From: UBA4416 sp035439445
GTDB lineage: Bacteria; Bacteroidota; Bacteroidia; B-17B0; Aurantibacillaceae
Direction: 5' to 3'
DNA length: 64,000 bases
Assembly: GCA_035439445.1 (NCBI GenBank)
Contig: DAORKG010000015.1
Span: 17,090 to 81,089 of the forward strand
A program made the position numbers and the translations under genes. The notes under the pieces are model-generated. The model worked only from the letters and a program-made list of their open reading frames with translations, did no database searches and was not told the DNA's origin. Every line of letters begins with the position of its first letter. The first letter of the stretch is position 1. Below are positions 28,023 through 38,148 of this stretch, piece after piece.

Positions 28023-29071
28023 TGTTTAAGTTCGAAAACCAAATATTCTTTTATGCCTTTGCAATTATCCCAATTTGCATTGCAATCTACATTTGGTATA
28101 TATATAGCTCAAAAAAGAAATTACAAAAGTTTGGAGATAAAGAATTAATTAGCCAATTAGTTCCTGAAGTTTCTAAGGCTAAGAAAAATACTAAATTCAT
28201 TTTATTCATTATTGCATTTTCATTTTTAATCCTTGGCTTATGTAATTTACAAACTGGTTCAAAACTTCAAGATGTAAAACGTGAGGGTGCCGATATCATG
28301 GTTTGTTTGGATGTTTCAAACAGTATGATGGCCCAAGACTTAACACCTAATCGCTTAGAAAGAGCAAAAATTGCTATTGAAAACATGATTGATAAATTAC
28401 AGGGAGATCGTTTAGGTATTATTGTGTTTGCCGGCGAAGCTTATGTGCAATTACCAATCACTACAGATTATAGTTCTGCAAAATTATTCTTAGAAGGTAT
28501 TAGTAATAAAATAGTACCCGTTCAGGGAACAAACATTGCAGATGCGATTAATTTATCAGTTGAAAGTTTTGGTAAAGACGAAGGCAAAAACAAAGCCATA
28601 GTTGTTATTACGGATGGAGAAAATAATGAAGAAGCTAATGAAAGCGCAGTGGATGCAGCACAGGAAGCTTCAAAGAAAAATATTGTCATTCACACCATTG
28701 GTGTTGGTTCAGAGTCTGGCGTTCCAATTCCAAATGTAATTGATGGTGTAGTTAGTGGATATAAAAAAGATAATACCGGTAATACTGTTGTCACAAAATT
28801 AGACTCAAAAATATTACAAGATATTTCAGCTGCTGCCAATGGTGTATATGTTCAGGCAACAAGTTCAGATATTGGTTTAGATGTCATCCTAGGGAAAATT
28901 GGAGAGTTAGATAAAAAACAATTAGAAAGTAAAATGTACACTGATTATGAAGACCAGTTTCAATGGTTCTTAGGTGCCGCTTTACTTTTCTTAATCATTG
29001 AATCTTTAATATCCGAAAGAGTAAGTAAACTTTGGAAAAAACTGAATTTATTTAATAATGCAAAAGCGTAA
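28022..29071 (+). CDS. batB: BatB, VWA-domain membrane protein
   Basis: 349 residues, one-base overlap with batA (TAATG). Membrane segments at about 8-27 and 58-75, VWA domain with MIDAS DVSNS at Asp97, QGTNIADA and TDGENNEE, and a last membrane segment near 317-333. Paralogue of BatA. Confidence 0.9.
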   Translation: MFKFENQIFFYAFAIIPICIAIYIWYIYSSKKKLQKFGDKELISQLVPEVSKAKKNTKFILFIIAFSFLILGLCNLQTGSKLQDVKREGADIMVCLDVSNSMMAQDLTPNRLERAKIAIENMIDKLQGDRLGIIVFAGEAYVQLPITTDYSSAKLFLEGISNKIVPVQGTNIADAINLSVESFGKDEGKNKAIVVITDGENNEEANESAVDAAQEASKKNIVIHTIGVGSESGVPIPNVIDGVVSGYKKDNTGNTVVTKLDSKILQDISAAANGVYVQATSSDIGLDVILGKIGELDKKQLESKMYTDYEDQFQWFLGAALLFLIIESLISERVSKLWKKLNLFNNAKA

Positions 29072-29822
29072 TTTATACATATCTCTCATTCTTATTTTAA
29101 TTTCTTTTGCAGGTATTGCTCAAGAAGAGAAAATAGCTTTGCGAAAAGGGAACGATTCTTACCATGGTGGTAAACCTATGGAAGCATCTAATTATTACAA
29201 AAAATCATTAAAAGAAAAACAAACTTATTATAAAGCAAACTTCAACTTAGGTGATGCGTATTATAAAACTGCTGAATTAATTAAAACAGGCAAAATCCCC
29301 AGTCCAAATAAACGTATGACTCCCGATTCTGCTGCAAACTTAGTTTACGACCAGGCTGCCGAGCAATTTGAAGTAGTAGCAAAATCTCTTCAAAACTCAG
29401 ATACTGTCCAAAAAGCATGGCACAATTACGGGAATGCCAAATTGATGCAAAAAAATTACGAAGATGCTATATATGGTTATAAGCATGCTTTAAAAATAAA
29501 CCCTAAGGATGAGGATACTCGTTACAATTTGGCCTACGCTCAAAAAAAATTAGCAGAGCAACAAAAAAATCAAAATAAAAACGACGACAAAAAAAATCAG
29601 GATAAAAAAGAGCAAGAAAAGAAAGATCAGGAAAAGAAAGAAAAAGAAGACATCAACAATAAAAACGATAAAGAAAAACAAGAAGCTCAACAACCTCAAA
29701 TGAGTAAAGAGCAGGCTGAAAAAATGTTGAATGCCCTAAAAAACGATGAGAAAAAAATGCAGGCACTTCGTAAGAAAAAAGGAGATCCTGCCAATAAAGT
29801 AAAAGTGGAAAAAGACTGGTAA
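29058..29822 (+). CDS. batC: BatC, TPR protein
   Basis: 254 residues, overlapping batB by 14 bp. Signal peptide ending in GIAQ, TPR-like helices (AWHNYGNAKLMQKNYEDAIY; HALKINPKDEDTRYNLAYA), then a very charged Lys/Gln/Glu tail from about residue 165 on, likely an extended or coiled region. Confidence 0.85.
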   Translation: MQKRNLYISLILILISFAGIAQEEKIALRKGNDSYHGGKPMEASNYYKKSLKEKQTYYKANFNLGDAYYKTAELIKTGKIPSPNKRMTPDSAANLVYDQAAEQFEVVAKSLQNSDTVQKAWHNYGNAKLMQKNYEDAIYGYKHALKINPKDEDTRYNLAYAQKKLAEQQKNQNKNDDKKNQDKKEQEKKDQEKKEKEDINNKNDKEKQEAQQPQMSKEQAEKMLNALKNDEKKMQALRKKKGDPANKVKVEKDW

Positions 29823-29824
29823 TA

Positions 29825-31651
29825 ATGATTAAGAAAATTTTCATATTATTTTTATTCATCAGCTCATGGACTTGTGCTCAATCTCCATCCTTTGTGGCTC
29901 AGGTAAGCAAAAATAAAGTAGCCGTGGGAGAAGTCTTCCAAGTAGCTTTTACCTTAAATGGTGCCGGAAGTAATTTGGCATATCCGAACTTTAATGATTT
30001 TGATATTTACTCTGGCCCTAATCAAAGTCAAAGTATGAGCATGATTAATGGAAACATTTCTCAATCAACAACTATTAGTTTATTCATCGCTGCAAAAAAA
30101 GAAGGTCGCTTTACCATTGGTCCTGCAACAGTTATGTCGGGTGGACAAAAACTAGAAACCAAACCCATTGTAATTGAGGTGTCTAAAGCAGCGGCTCAGC
30201 AACAGGGTAATCCAAATGCTCAGGGTGGTCAACCTCAGCAAAATCAACGTCAGGAAAAAAATCAGTATGCCAGCGAAATCAGTAACGACGATTTATTTGT
30301 ACGAACTTACCTCAGCAAAACCAAATGTTTTTTAGGCGAACAAATAGTACTTACTCAAAAAGTATATTCTCGTGTTGATTTAAGAGGTTTCCAAAATGTA
30401 AAATTCCCTCCCTACAATGGTTTCTGGTCGCAACAAGAAGAAGGTAATCAACAAATTAATTTACGTCAAGAAAACGTCAATGGCGTTACATATTATGTAG
30501 CAGATTATTGTACCGTCTATTTATTTCCGCAACGTACAGGAGCTATTACTATAGAGCCGGTTGAGTTAGATTGTATTGTGAGACGTCAAACAAAACGTCA
30601 GCCTCGTAATATTTTCGAACAGTTTTTTGGAGCTGGTGGATATGAAGACGTAGCTGTAAAAGTAAAAAGTAAACCTGTAAAAGTTGATGTAGTTGATTTA
30701 CCAACAGAAAATAAACCTATCAACTTCTCCGGTGCTGTAGGCGATTTTGGTTATAAAGCAGAAATTGATAAAAACAAAGTAAAGGCAAACGAAGCTGTAA
30801 ATTTAAAAATCACCATTAGTGGTAAAGGTAACATCAAACTCATCGAACCATTAAAACTAAACTTGCCCGAAAGCTTTGAAGTTTACGATCCTAAAGTAAA
30901 TGAAAGTGTAAAAACTGCAGGCGGTGTTTCCGGTAGTGTTACATATAATTATCTAATTATTCCTCGCGAAAAAGGTGAGTTTGTTTTAAATGATTTAGGC
31001 TTTAATTATTTTGACGCATCAAAAAAACAGTATGTAACTATTCCTTCTCCTGACATGAATTTAACTGTATTGGAAGGTGACCCGGGCAGTGCGCAAATTG
31101 TAAATTCAGCAAAAAAAGATATTAAAGAAGGCGAAAACGATATACGGTATATTAAAACAGGTGATTTAGGATTAAAGCAAAATGATGAAGAATTTTTCTC
31201 TTCATCTGCACATTACCTATTATTGATATTCCCTACTCTATTATTTTTTGGCGCATTAATTTTTGCCAAACAGCGTATCAAAGCTAACAGTGATATTTTA
31301 GCAGTTAAGGAACGTAAGGCTGCGAAATTAGCTAAGAAACAATTAGTCGTTGCAGAAAAGCACATGACATCTAATAACAAAGATTTATTCTTTACAGAAG
31401 TATTAAATGCCCTAAACAAATACATCGGCGATAAATTTGCATTACCTATTGCTGATTTATCAAAAGAAAAAATCAACGAAATGCTTTTATCTCGCCATGT
31501 AAGCGAGGCTACTGCAAAACATTTAATCGACACCTTAAACACATGCGAGTTTGCCAAATACGCGCCAAGCGCTGTAACTGGCGATTTAAAACAAGTTTAT
31601 AACGATACGATTGAATTAATTTCACAAATCGAAGAACAAATAAAGAAATAA
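29825..31651 (+). CDS. batD: BatD, oxygen tolerance family protein
   Basis: 608 residues, two bases after batC. Signal peptide ending in WTCAQ, N-terminal BatD beta domains (SFVAQVSKNKVAVGEVFQV; DLFVRTYLSKTKCFLGEQIV; VNLKITISGKGNIKLIEPL), one membrane segment near 463-478 and a cytoplasmic helical tail. PF13584-type protein; part of the envelope Bat complex. Confidence 0.92.
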   Translation: MIKKIFILFLFISSWTCAQSPSFVAQVSKNKVAVGEVFQVAFTLNGAGSNLAYPNFNDFDIYSGPNQSQSMSMINGNISQSTTISLFIAAKKEGRFTIGPATVMSGGQKLETKPIVIEVSKAAAQQQGNPNAQGGQPQQNQRQEKNQYASEISNDDLFVRTYLSKTKCFLGEQIVLTQKVYSRVDLRGFQNVKFPPYNGFWSQQEEGNQQINLRQENVNGVTYYVADYCTVYLFPQRTGAITIEPVELDCIVRRQTKRQPRNIFEQFFGAGGYEDVAVKVKSKPVKVDVVDLPTENKPINFSGAVGDFGYKAEIDKNKVKANEAVNLKITISGKGNIKLIEPLKLNLPESFEVYDPKVNESVKTAGGVSGSVTYNYLIIPREKGEFVLNDLGFNYFDASKKQYVTIPSPDMNLTVLEGDPGSAQIVNSAKKDIKEGENDIRYIKTGDLGLKQNDEEFFSSSAHYLLLIFPTLLFFGALIFAKQRIKANSDILAVKERKAAKLAKKQLVVAEKHMTSNNKDLFFTEVLNALNKYIGDKFALPIADLSKEKINEMLLSRHVSEATAKHLIDTLNTCEFAKYAPSAVTGDLKQVYNDTIELISQIEEQIKK

Positions 31652-31667
31652 ATGTGACAATTAGAAA

Positions 31668-32483
31668 ATGAGACAATTTAATATCACAAAAAGAGAAAAT
31701 CAAACGTGTCAGTTCGTGCGAAATCGAGAACTTGCAAAACGTATATTGATATTATTTTTGTTTTCTTTTACACCATTTTTTTCTATCGCTAGCACTGATT
31801 TACAAGCAAAAGCCGAAAAAGCATATAGTAATAAAGATTACAAACAAGCCATTTCTTGTTACGAATCAATTTTAAAAGAAGGTTTAAGTTCATACAAATT
31901 ATATTACAATTTAGGAAATGCCTATTATAAAAATAACGAGTTAGGCAAAGCCATCTACAATTATGAGTTAGCCAATAAGTTGCAGCCAAATAACAAGGAT
32001 GTAAAAACCAATTTAAAAATAGCCAACGAAAAAACCATTGATAAAATCGAAAGCAAAGAAAACTTTTTTATCATTGCTATCAAATCAGGATTGGTTAACT
32101 CTTTATCCACTAATGGCTGGGCATGGTTTAGCATTTTTAGTTTGATAGGTTGTTTAGCGTTTGCATTCTTATTTTTCATTAGCAATCAAATTAACTTAAA
32201 ACGTCTTGGTTTCTTTTTAAGTGGAATATCCTTGATTGTTTTCATTGCATCAATGATTTTAGGTTTCACAGCCTTAGAAGATAAACATGAAGTAAACTTT
32301 GCTATTGTTATTAATCGCGAATCCAGAATACATGAAGAACCAACTGCTACGTCTAAAACTAAATTCAGTTTACATGAAGGAACAAAAGTAAGTGTATTGG
32401 AAACCAATCCTGAGTGGACAAATATAAAACTCGAAAACGGGAATGAGGGTTGGATTAAAACTACTGATGTAGGCTTATTCTAG
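31668..32483 (+). CDS. batE: BatE, TPR and SH3 membrane protein
   Basis: 271 residues. TPR motifs (AYSNKDYKQAISCYESILKE; YKLYYNLGNAYYKNNELGKA), two membrane segments near 145-163 and 175-200, and a C-terminal bacterial SH3 domain (SRIHEEPTATSKTKFSLHEG; WTNIKLENGNEGWIK). The ATG at 31668 puts 24 polar residues before the signal peptide (ILILFLFSFTPFFS), so the real start may be a later TTG inside this stretch. Last gene of the operon. Confidence 0.85.
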   Translation: MRQFNITKRENQTCQFVRNRELAKRILILFLFSFTPFFSIASTDLQAKAEKAYSNKDYKQAISCYESILKEGLSSYKLYYNLGNAYYKNNELGKAIYNYELANKLQPNNKDVKTNLKIANEKTIDKIESKENFFIIAIKSGLVNSLSTNGWAWFSIFSLIGCLAFAFLFFISNQINLKRLGFFLSGISLIVFIASMILGFTALEDKHEVNFAIVINRESRIHEEPTATSKTKFSLHEGTKVSVLETNPEWTNIKLENGNEGWIKTTDVGLF

Positions 32484-32525
32484 TCAATTATAACTATCTC
32501 CTAATTCTTTCTTTTATAAAGAAAA

Positions 32526-33185
32526 CTACTTCACTACTAACTTCTGACTGTATAATCTATTATCAGAAGAAGCAACAACTGTATATGTTCCATTGTCTAA
32601 TTTCGAAGTTGCATCGGAAGATAATACATGAAACTCTTCATCAATCACAACTTTAGAATAGCTTTCTTCCCCTTTCTCATTGCGCAAAACAACAAGTACC
32701 TCTCTATTATTTTCTGTTCCTAAAAGCGCAGCAGGATTATCATAAATAGCACTGCTTTGATTCATTGCTAGATTTGTAGTAGATATTTTATTGTTTATAG
32801 ACACTAATCGAGAAGAAAGAACCGTTCCTTTCGCATCAATTTGGGTTAAGCGATAATAAGATATACCTTCATATGGTGTGTAATCCACATCAAAATAACT
32901 CATAATATTACTATGATTCCCAAAACCTTTGATAGAAGTAACTGCTTCAAAATTCATAGCATCTTTCGATTTTTCGATAACAAAAAAGTTATTGTTGTTT
33001 TCAGTATTGGATGACCAAGTAAGCTCAACTTTAGTGTTATCAAAAATGGCATCAAAGTTCAGTAAAACTTGAGGTAGAGGATCTCCATTTTCGTCAATTT
33101 TAAAACCACCTGTTCCAATTTGTGCGTTGGAAGACAATGAGCAAAATACAAATGCTGCTACTACAAAACGATTTAGTTTATTCAT
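32526..33185 (-). CDS. Short secreted protein with a T9SS-type C-terminal region
   Basis: 219 residues. Signal peptide ending in SSNAQ, then the fibronectin-like module found before sorting domains (VELTWSSNTENNNNFFVIEK; GISYYRLTQIDAKG) and a C-terminal beta region ending LDNGTYTVVA...LYSQKLVVK that resembles the tail of type A sorting domains but lacks the PNP motif. It consists of little more than the accessory module and the tail; possible remnant of a larger protein. Confidence 0.7.
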   Translation of the reverse strand: MNKLNRFVVAAFVFCSLSSNAQIGTGGFKIDENGDPLPQVLLNFDAIFDNTKVELTWSSNTENNNNFFVIEKSKDAMNFEAVTSIKGFGNHSNIMSYFDVDYTPYEGISYYRLTQIDAKGTVLSSRLVSINNKISTTNLAMNQSSAIYDNPAALLGTENNREVLVVLRNEKGEESYSKVVIDEEFHVLSSDATSKLDNGTYTVVASSDNRLYSQKLVVK

Positions 33186-33455
33186 TCTAGTTAAATTGAT
33201 GATTAAAAATAAACTAATTTCAGTTTAGATAAAAGTTTAGGTAAAACATTTATTAACAATGTGTTATAAAATATTTTTTCTACAAATTCTCTCCAAAATC
33301 TAAGGGACTGGCACCCTAATTTTTTTAAAGAAAGTGATTTTTATCATTTGATTTAATAAAATAATTTCAACGCAACAATCTTTATTACAAATTATCAGAA
33401 ATATCTATTAATATTTTTCATTCTATATTTCTTACTTGTGGTATGAAAAAACAGT

Positions 33456-34526
33456 TTAATTACTACCTCTTACAAATTCCAATTTTCTGTTAGTTTTATA
33501 ACTATACACATTGCTACTTGAATCTGATAATTGATAATACTCCAAATTATCTTCATTCATTTTACCATCCCAACTATCCACTCCTATGATGGCATTCGGG
33601 TCAGTAATTTCAGCCAAATAATAATCAGTACCATTTAATTTAAATTTATGCGGATTAACTTCATTGAATTTTCCGGCTACACCAACGCAAATATGATTTT
33701 CAAAATAAAATAGACTCCATTTTACATCTAATTGCTGTAGTAATGAAGCATATAAAATTGCCTTTCCACTACAATCACTATTTTTTGTAAACAGCACCTC
33801 ATCAGGTCGTTTTATTGTTTCGTAACCATTACTCGCTTCATCCTGATTATATTCTATTTTTCTGGTCACAAAATTTAATACTACCTGAGCTTTGGCTTCT
33901 TTAGTGATTGTATTTTTTGCGACTTGATTTACAAAATCATTTAAAGATGCTTCATTCTGTTTAGCTACTACTGAACCATGATTCATGAAATGATGATTAT
34001 CTTCGGAAATTGCGATAGCTCCGCCACCGATGGCACTTTTTAAATTAGAAAAATTAAAAATTTGTGATAGAGTTACTTTATAAGTTACGTCATCATATTT
34101 CGTTTCAATTACGCGATTGCTATCTACTTTAAAATTTGAAACAGGCATTTTGAAAAAAACTTTAGAAGTATCAGAATATATTTTTGTATCAATTTCTAAG
34201 CGATCATTTTTTAATTGCGCAACAACTACACAATCCATATTAATTATAAACTTGTTTAAATTTTCAGGCACATAGTCTTGCTTATTACAAGTAAAATAAA
34301 CTTGTTGTATATCATAATAGTACATTTCCAAATTTGCTTTAGCAGAAGTGATCTTATAAAAAATATAATCACCTGAAAAAGCAGGCTGTGCAATAAAATT
34401 GATGGTTTGTCTTTGTAATTTTTCATAAGCACTTATTTCCTCTTTCTCAGACGAAGAGCAAGATATCATTACTATTAATGTAATTGCACAATAAATGCTG
34501 TTTAAAAAAATTGTTTTATTACTCAT
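33456..34526 (-). CDS. Lipoprotein with transglutaminase-like fold
   Basis: 356 residues. Lipobox VMISC with Cys23. The C-terminal half fits the transglutaminase-like/cysteine protease fold: Cys252 in KNSDCSGKAILYA, His278 in FENHICVGV and Asp309 in ITDPNAIIG, in the right order for a catalytic triad. Preceded by a helix EAKAQVVLNFVTRKIEY typical of that family. Substrate unknown. Confidence 0.7.
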   Translation of the reverse strand: MSNKTIFLNSIYCAITLIVMISCSSSEKEEISAYEKLQRQTINFIAQPAFSGDYIFYKITSAKANLEMYYYDIQQVYFTCNKQDYVPENLNKFIINMDCVVVAQLKNDRLEIDTKIYSDTSKVFFKMPVSNFKVDSNRVIETKYDDVTYKVTLSQIFNFSNLKSAIGGGAIAISEDNHHFMNHGSVVAKQNEASLNDFVNQVAKNTITKEAKAQVVLNFVTRKIEYNQDEASNGYETIKRPDEVLFTKNSDCSGKAILYASLLQQLDVKWSLFYFENHICVGVAGKFNEVNPHKFKLNGTDYYLAEITDPNAIIGVDSWDGKMNEDNLEYYQLSDSSSNVYSYKTNRKLEFVRGSN

Positions 34527-34540
34527 ATTTTTAAAAACTA

Positions 34541-34568
34541 AAAAGCGGGCTCAAAGGAACCCGCTTTT
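34541..34568 (-). terminator. Terminator after pntB
   Basis: Arms AAAAGCGGG and CCCGCTTTT around a 10-base loop, just downstream of pntB on the - strand and before the lipoprotein gene. Confidence 0.75.
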
Positions 34569-34587
34569 AAAAAACTTAATATATAGA

Positions 34588-35988
34588 TTATGCTTTTAAA
34601 TAACTCATTATTTTTTCCACACTAGCTTTAGCATCGCCATACAACATCTCTGAGTTTGGCTTGTAAAACAATGGATTATCTTCTCCAGAGTACCCGGCAC
34701 TCATCGAACGTTTCATTATAATTACTTTCTCTGCTTTCCATGCTTCAATCACAGGCATACCGTAAATAGAACTTGCAGGGTCATCTTGCGCACTTGGGTT
34801 TACAACGTCATTGGCGCCAATTACCATTACAACATCTGTATCAGGCATATCATCATTAATTTCATCCATTTCTAATACAATGTCATAAGGTACATTAGCT
34901 TCTGCTAATAATACATTCATATGTCCTGGTAAACGCCCTGCCACCGGGTGAATCGCAAAACGTACATTTTTCCCAGCCTTACGTAAAGTTTGTACCATTT
35001 CATAAATAGGGTATTGCGCTTTTGCAACAGCCATACCATAACCCGGAACAATCACCACCGATTTTGCTTCTTTTAATAAGGCTGCAACTTCTTCATGATT
35101 CAATGAAGTTACTTCACCTTCAATCGCTTTTTTCTCACCACCATTACCTGCTCCACTTCCACTAGCAAAAATTACAGAGAAGAAAGGACGATTCATGGCA
35201 TGACACATATGCATTGATAAAATAGCACCTGAACTACCAACTAAAGCCCCAGTTACAATTAATAAATCGTTACCCAACATAAAACCTGCTGCTGATGCTG
35301 CCCAACCAGAGTAAGAGTTCAACATAGATACTACTACCGGCATATCTCCACCACCAATAGCCATCACTAATACTACGCCTATAAACGAAGCAATAGCTGT
35401 CATGATAATTAGATACAACATCCCGTCAGTACCATCTGCTTTACAAAAGAAAACACCTAATACTGTACATACTAAAAGAAGTACTAAGTTCATTGTTTGT
35501 AATCCTGCAAAGCTCCAAGGTTTAGATGGCACTTTTCCATCTAATTTACCCCAAGCAATAATAGAACCTGTAAATGTGATGGCACCAATAAAAATACCAA
35601 TAAACACCTCAACTAAATGTATCATGTGTTCTGCTCCATGTAACTCATGAGATTTAGGATCTAAGTAAGAACCAAAACCAACCAATACTGCCGCTAAACC
35701 TACAAAGCTATGTAAGATAGCAACCAATTGAGGCATAGCAGTCATCTCAACTTTACGAGCCAACATTAAACCAATTACGGATGCCACTGCAATGGCTGCG
35801 ATGATATAAACATGGCCTGCAACACCTTGCCCTAATACAGTAGCAATAATCGCTACAATCATTCCGATAATTCCGTAGAACACTCCACGTTTTGCCGACT
35901 CTTGAGAAGATAAACCTCCTAAACTTAAAATAAACAGGATACTAGCAAATAAGTAAGCTGCTGTTTGTATTTCTTTTGCTATAAACAT
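34588..35988 (-). CDS. pntB: NAD(P) transhydrogenase subunit beta
   Basis: 466 residues. Multi-pass domain II (nine or so membrane segments, residues about 8-265) and the NADP-binding domain III with VVIVPGYGMAVAKAQYPI, HPVAGRLPGHMNVLLAEA, VIGANDVVNPSAQ and KRSMSAGYSGEDN. Couples proton entry to hydride transfer from NADH to NADP+. Six bases after pntA. Confidence 0.96.
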   Translation of the reverse strand: MFIAKEIQTAAYLFASILFILSLGGLSSQESAKRGVFYGIIGMIVAIIATVLGQGVAGHVYIIAAIAVASVIGLMLARKVEMTAMPQLVAILHSFVGLAAVLVGFGSYLDPKSHELHGAEHMIHLVEVFIGIFIGAITFTGSIIAWGKLDGKVPSKPWSFAGLQTMNLVLLLVCTVLGVFFCKADGTDGMLYLIIMTAIASFIGVVLVMAIGGGDMPVVVSMLNSYSGWAASAAGFMLGNDLLIVTGALVGSSGAILSMHMCHAMNRPFFSVIFASGSGAGNGGEKKAIEGEVTSLNHEEVAALLKEAKSVVIVPGYGMAVAKAQYPIYEMVQTLRKAGKNVRFAIHPVAGRLPGHMNVLLAEANVPYDIVLEMDEINDDMPDTDVVMVIGANDVVNPSAQDDPASSIYGMPVIEAWKAEKVIIMKRSMSAGYSGEDNPLFYKPNSEMLYGDAKASVEKIMSYLKA

Positions 35989-35994
35989 AATCTT

Positions 35995-37542
35995 TTACTT
36001 TTTAAACATTTTCAACATACGGTGAGTAACCACAAATCCACCAACAATATTAATGCTGGCAACCAAAATTGCTATAAATGCTAAAATGGTCATTGGGTTT
36101 TTAATATCATCTGTAGTTTGTAATAAACCACCAACCACAATAATACCACTAATAGCATTTGTTACTGCCATTAAAGGTGTATGTAGAGAATGAGCAACAT
36201 TTGTAATTAATTGCCATCCAACAAACACCGCTAAAACAAACACCGTAAAGTGTTGGATAAACGCAGGAGGTGCATAAGCTCCAACTAACAATAATAAACC
36301 TCCAACCACAGCTAAACTAATTAACGTAGTCATTGCTGCTTTTTTAGATTTTTCTTCCTCAGATATTTTTACTTCTTCAGCAGTAGGCGCAGCAACTTTT
36401 TTCACATTACCACCTGCCGTTGGGCTCACAGGCAAAGGGGCTGGCGGCCAGTTAATTTTCCCATTATAAGTTACCATTGCTCTTGACACAACAGCATCTT
36501 CCATGTCAATCTTAAACTTCTCAGCCTTACCCATATCATCTAATAAATGACATAAGTTGTTGCCATATAACTGAGAAGCCTGAGTTGGCAATTGATTTAA
36601 TTTACCTACAATCGTTACTCCATTTGGAGTAGTAATAATTTCTCCATTTTTAGTGTAAGCACAGTTACCTCCTGTTGAAGCTGCTAAATCCACAACAACT
36701 GAACCCGGCTTCATAGCTTCTACGTGATAATCCATCCATAATTTTGGAGCAGGACGTCCAGGAATTTGAGCTGTTGTAATAACAATATCAACTTCTTTCG
36801 CTTGCTCTAAAAACAATTTCATCTCTGCCTCAATAAATTCCTTACTCATTTCTTTTGAGTAACCTGAAGAAGTAGCTCCATCCTCTTCTATCTCAACCGT
36901 TAAAAAAGTAGCTCCCATAGATTGGATTTGTTCTGCTACTTCTTTACGAGTATCAAATGCTCTAACAATAGCACCTAATGAATTAGCTGCTCCAATAGCT
37001 GCTAACCCAGCTACTCCGGCGCCAACTACTAAAACCTTAGCAGGTTCTACTTTTCCGGCTGCAGTAATTTGTCCGTTTAAAAAACGTCCGAAATGGTACG
37101 ATCCTTCAATAACAGCACGGTAACCTGCAATGTTTGCCATAGAAGACAACACATCCATTTTTTGCGCTCTCGAAATACGAGGAATCGCATCCATTGCCAC
37201 CGCATTTACTTTTTTATCAGCTAGCTTTTGAAGTAACTCTTGATTTTGAGCAGGCCATAAGTAACTTAACATTACCAAACCTTCTCGCATCATCGCCACC
37301 TCATCAATAGAGGGTTCTTTTACCTTTAATACTATATCCGACTGCCCATAAATCTCGGTAGCAGTACCAACTATTTTAGCACCCGCTTCTTCAAATTCCT
37401 TGTCAGAATAATTTGCTTTTTCACCCGCATTTTTTTGGATATAAACTTCAAAGCCTTGCTTTTGCAGTCGCTTAACTGTTTTAGGAGTTGCGGCAACTCT
37501 CAATTCGTTTGGAAATATTTCCGCTGGAATACCAACTTTCAT
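35995..37542 (-). CDS. pntA: NAD(P) transhydrogenase subunit alpha
   Basis: 515 residues: NAD-binding domain I (KVGIPAEIFPNELRVAATP; VLVVGAGVAGLAAIGAANS; PGSVVVDLAASTGGNC) fused to the three or four C-terminal membrane segments (from about residue 410), the single-chain form as in E. coli rather than the split PntAA/PntAB. First gene of pntAB. Confidence 0.96.
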   Translation of the reverse strand: MKVGIPAEIFPNELRVAATPKTVKRLQKQGFEVYIQKNAGEKANYSDKEFEEAGAKIVGTATEIYGQSDIVLKVKEPSIDEVAMMREGLVMLSYLWPAQNQELLQKLADKKVNAVAMDAIPRISRAQKMDVLSSMANIAGYRAVIEGSYHFGRFLNGQITAAGKVEPAKVLVVGAGVAGLAAIGAANSLGAIVRAFDTRKEVAEQIQSMGATFLTVEIEEDGATSSGYSKEMSKEFIEAEMKLFLEQAKEVDIVITTAQIPGRPAPKLWMDYHVEAMKPGSVVVDLAASTGGNCAYTKNGEIITTPNGVTIVGKLNQLPTQASQLYGNNLCHLLDDMGKAEKFKIDMEDAVVSRAMVTYNGKINWPPAPLPVSPTAGGNVKKVAAPTAEEVKISEEEKSKKAAMTTLISLAVVGGLLLLVGAYAPPAFIQHFTVFVLAVFVGWQLITNVAHSLHTPLMAVTNAISGIIVVGGLLQTTDDIKNPMTILAFIAILVASINIVGGFVVTHRMLKMFKK

Positions 37543-37632
37543 AGATTGTTAGATAATTTATTAGCTAACAAATAAAGCAAAAAAAGCCGAGTTATTCAAT
37601 ACTAATTATAAACAGAAAGTCCCATAGCACAA

Positions 37633-37666
37633 AAAAGCCCATCTATCAATTGATAAATGGGCTTTT
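37633..37666. terminator. Hairpin between pntA and the Cys-rich gene
   Basis: AAAAGCCCAT / ATGGGCTTTT with an inner stem TATCAA / TTGATA. Lies just past the 3' end of the small - strand gene at 37686. Its layout resembles the terminator at 13907-13936. Confidence 0.8.
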
Positions 37667-37685
37667 CTATTCTTAAAAACAAATA

Positions 37686-37928
37686 TTATTTTGTCTCAGC
37701 TGGTTTAGCTTCAGTACTAGCGTGTTTATCTTTGCAACAAGCTTTTTTCTCACCTGATTTTGCATCACCAGAGCAAGCTTTTCCTTCAGCTCCTGCTTTT
37801 TCTTTGCAACAAGATTTTCCTTCTTTTTTGCACTCTTTTTTACCTTTATCTTTATCGTCGAAATTAACAGATGCAGATACGCTTCCTACTAATCCAGCGA
37901 AAGCTAACATTAAAAATACTTTTTTCAT
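37686..37928 (-). CDS. Small Cys/Lys-rich exported protein
   Basis: 80 residues. Signal peptide (1-20, ending SVSAS), mature part of about 60 residues with six cysteines (33, 40, 41, 52, 64, 65) including two CC pairs, and many lysines (KKECKKEGKSCCKEK; GEKKACCKDKHA). The spacing suggests metal binding or disulfide cross-linking, but no named family is visible. It has its own promoter and terminator, so it is a real monocistronic gene. Confidence 0.75.
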   Translation of the reverse strand: MKKVFLMLAFAGLVGSVSASVNFDDKDKGKKECKKEGKSCCKEKAGAEGKACSGDAKSGEKKACCKDKHASTEAKPAETK

Positions 37929-37960
37929 GATTGGGTTGGGTTATAGTTTTAATTACTTAA

Positions 37961-37968
37961 CAAATATA
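37961..37968 (-). promoter_or_regulatory. Candidate -7 box of the Cys-rich gene
   Basis: TATATTTG on the - strand, about 33 bp upstream of the start, matches TAnnTTTG; a TTG lies 21 bases farther upstream. Confidence 0.45.
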
Positions 37969-38148
37969 GTTTATTTAAAGTAGGAAATGCAATGCTAAAA
38001 GTCATAAATGCTCTAATTTTTTGTTAAAAAAACTTATTTCATTGTTTTATAAGCTTTTCAAAAGACAAAAACCAAATTTGGAGGGATTCTGAAGTTTGCT
38101 TTTTTCGATTTAGATTCTTAAATTTATAATAATCAAAATGCTAAACCC

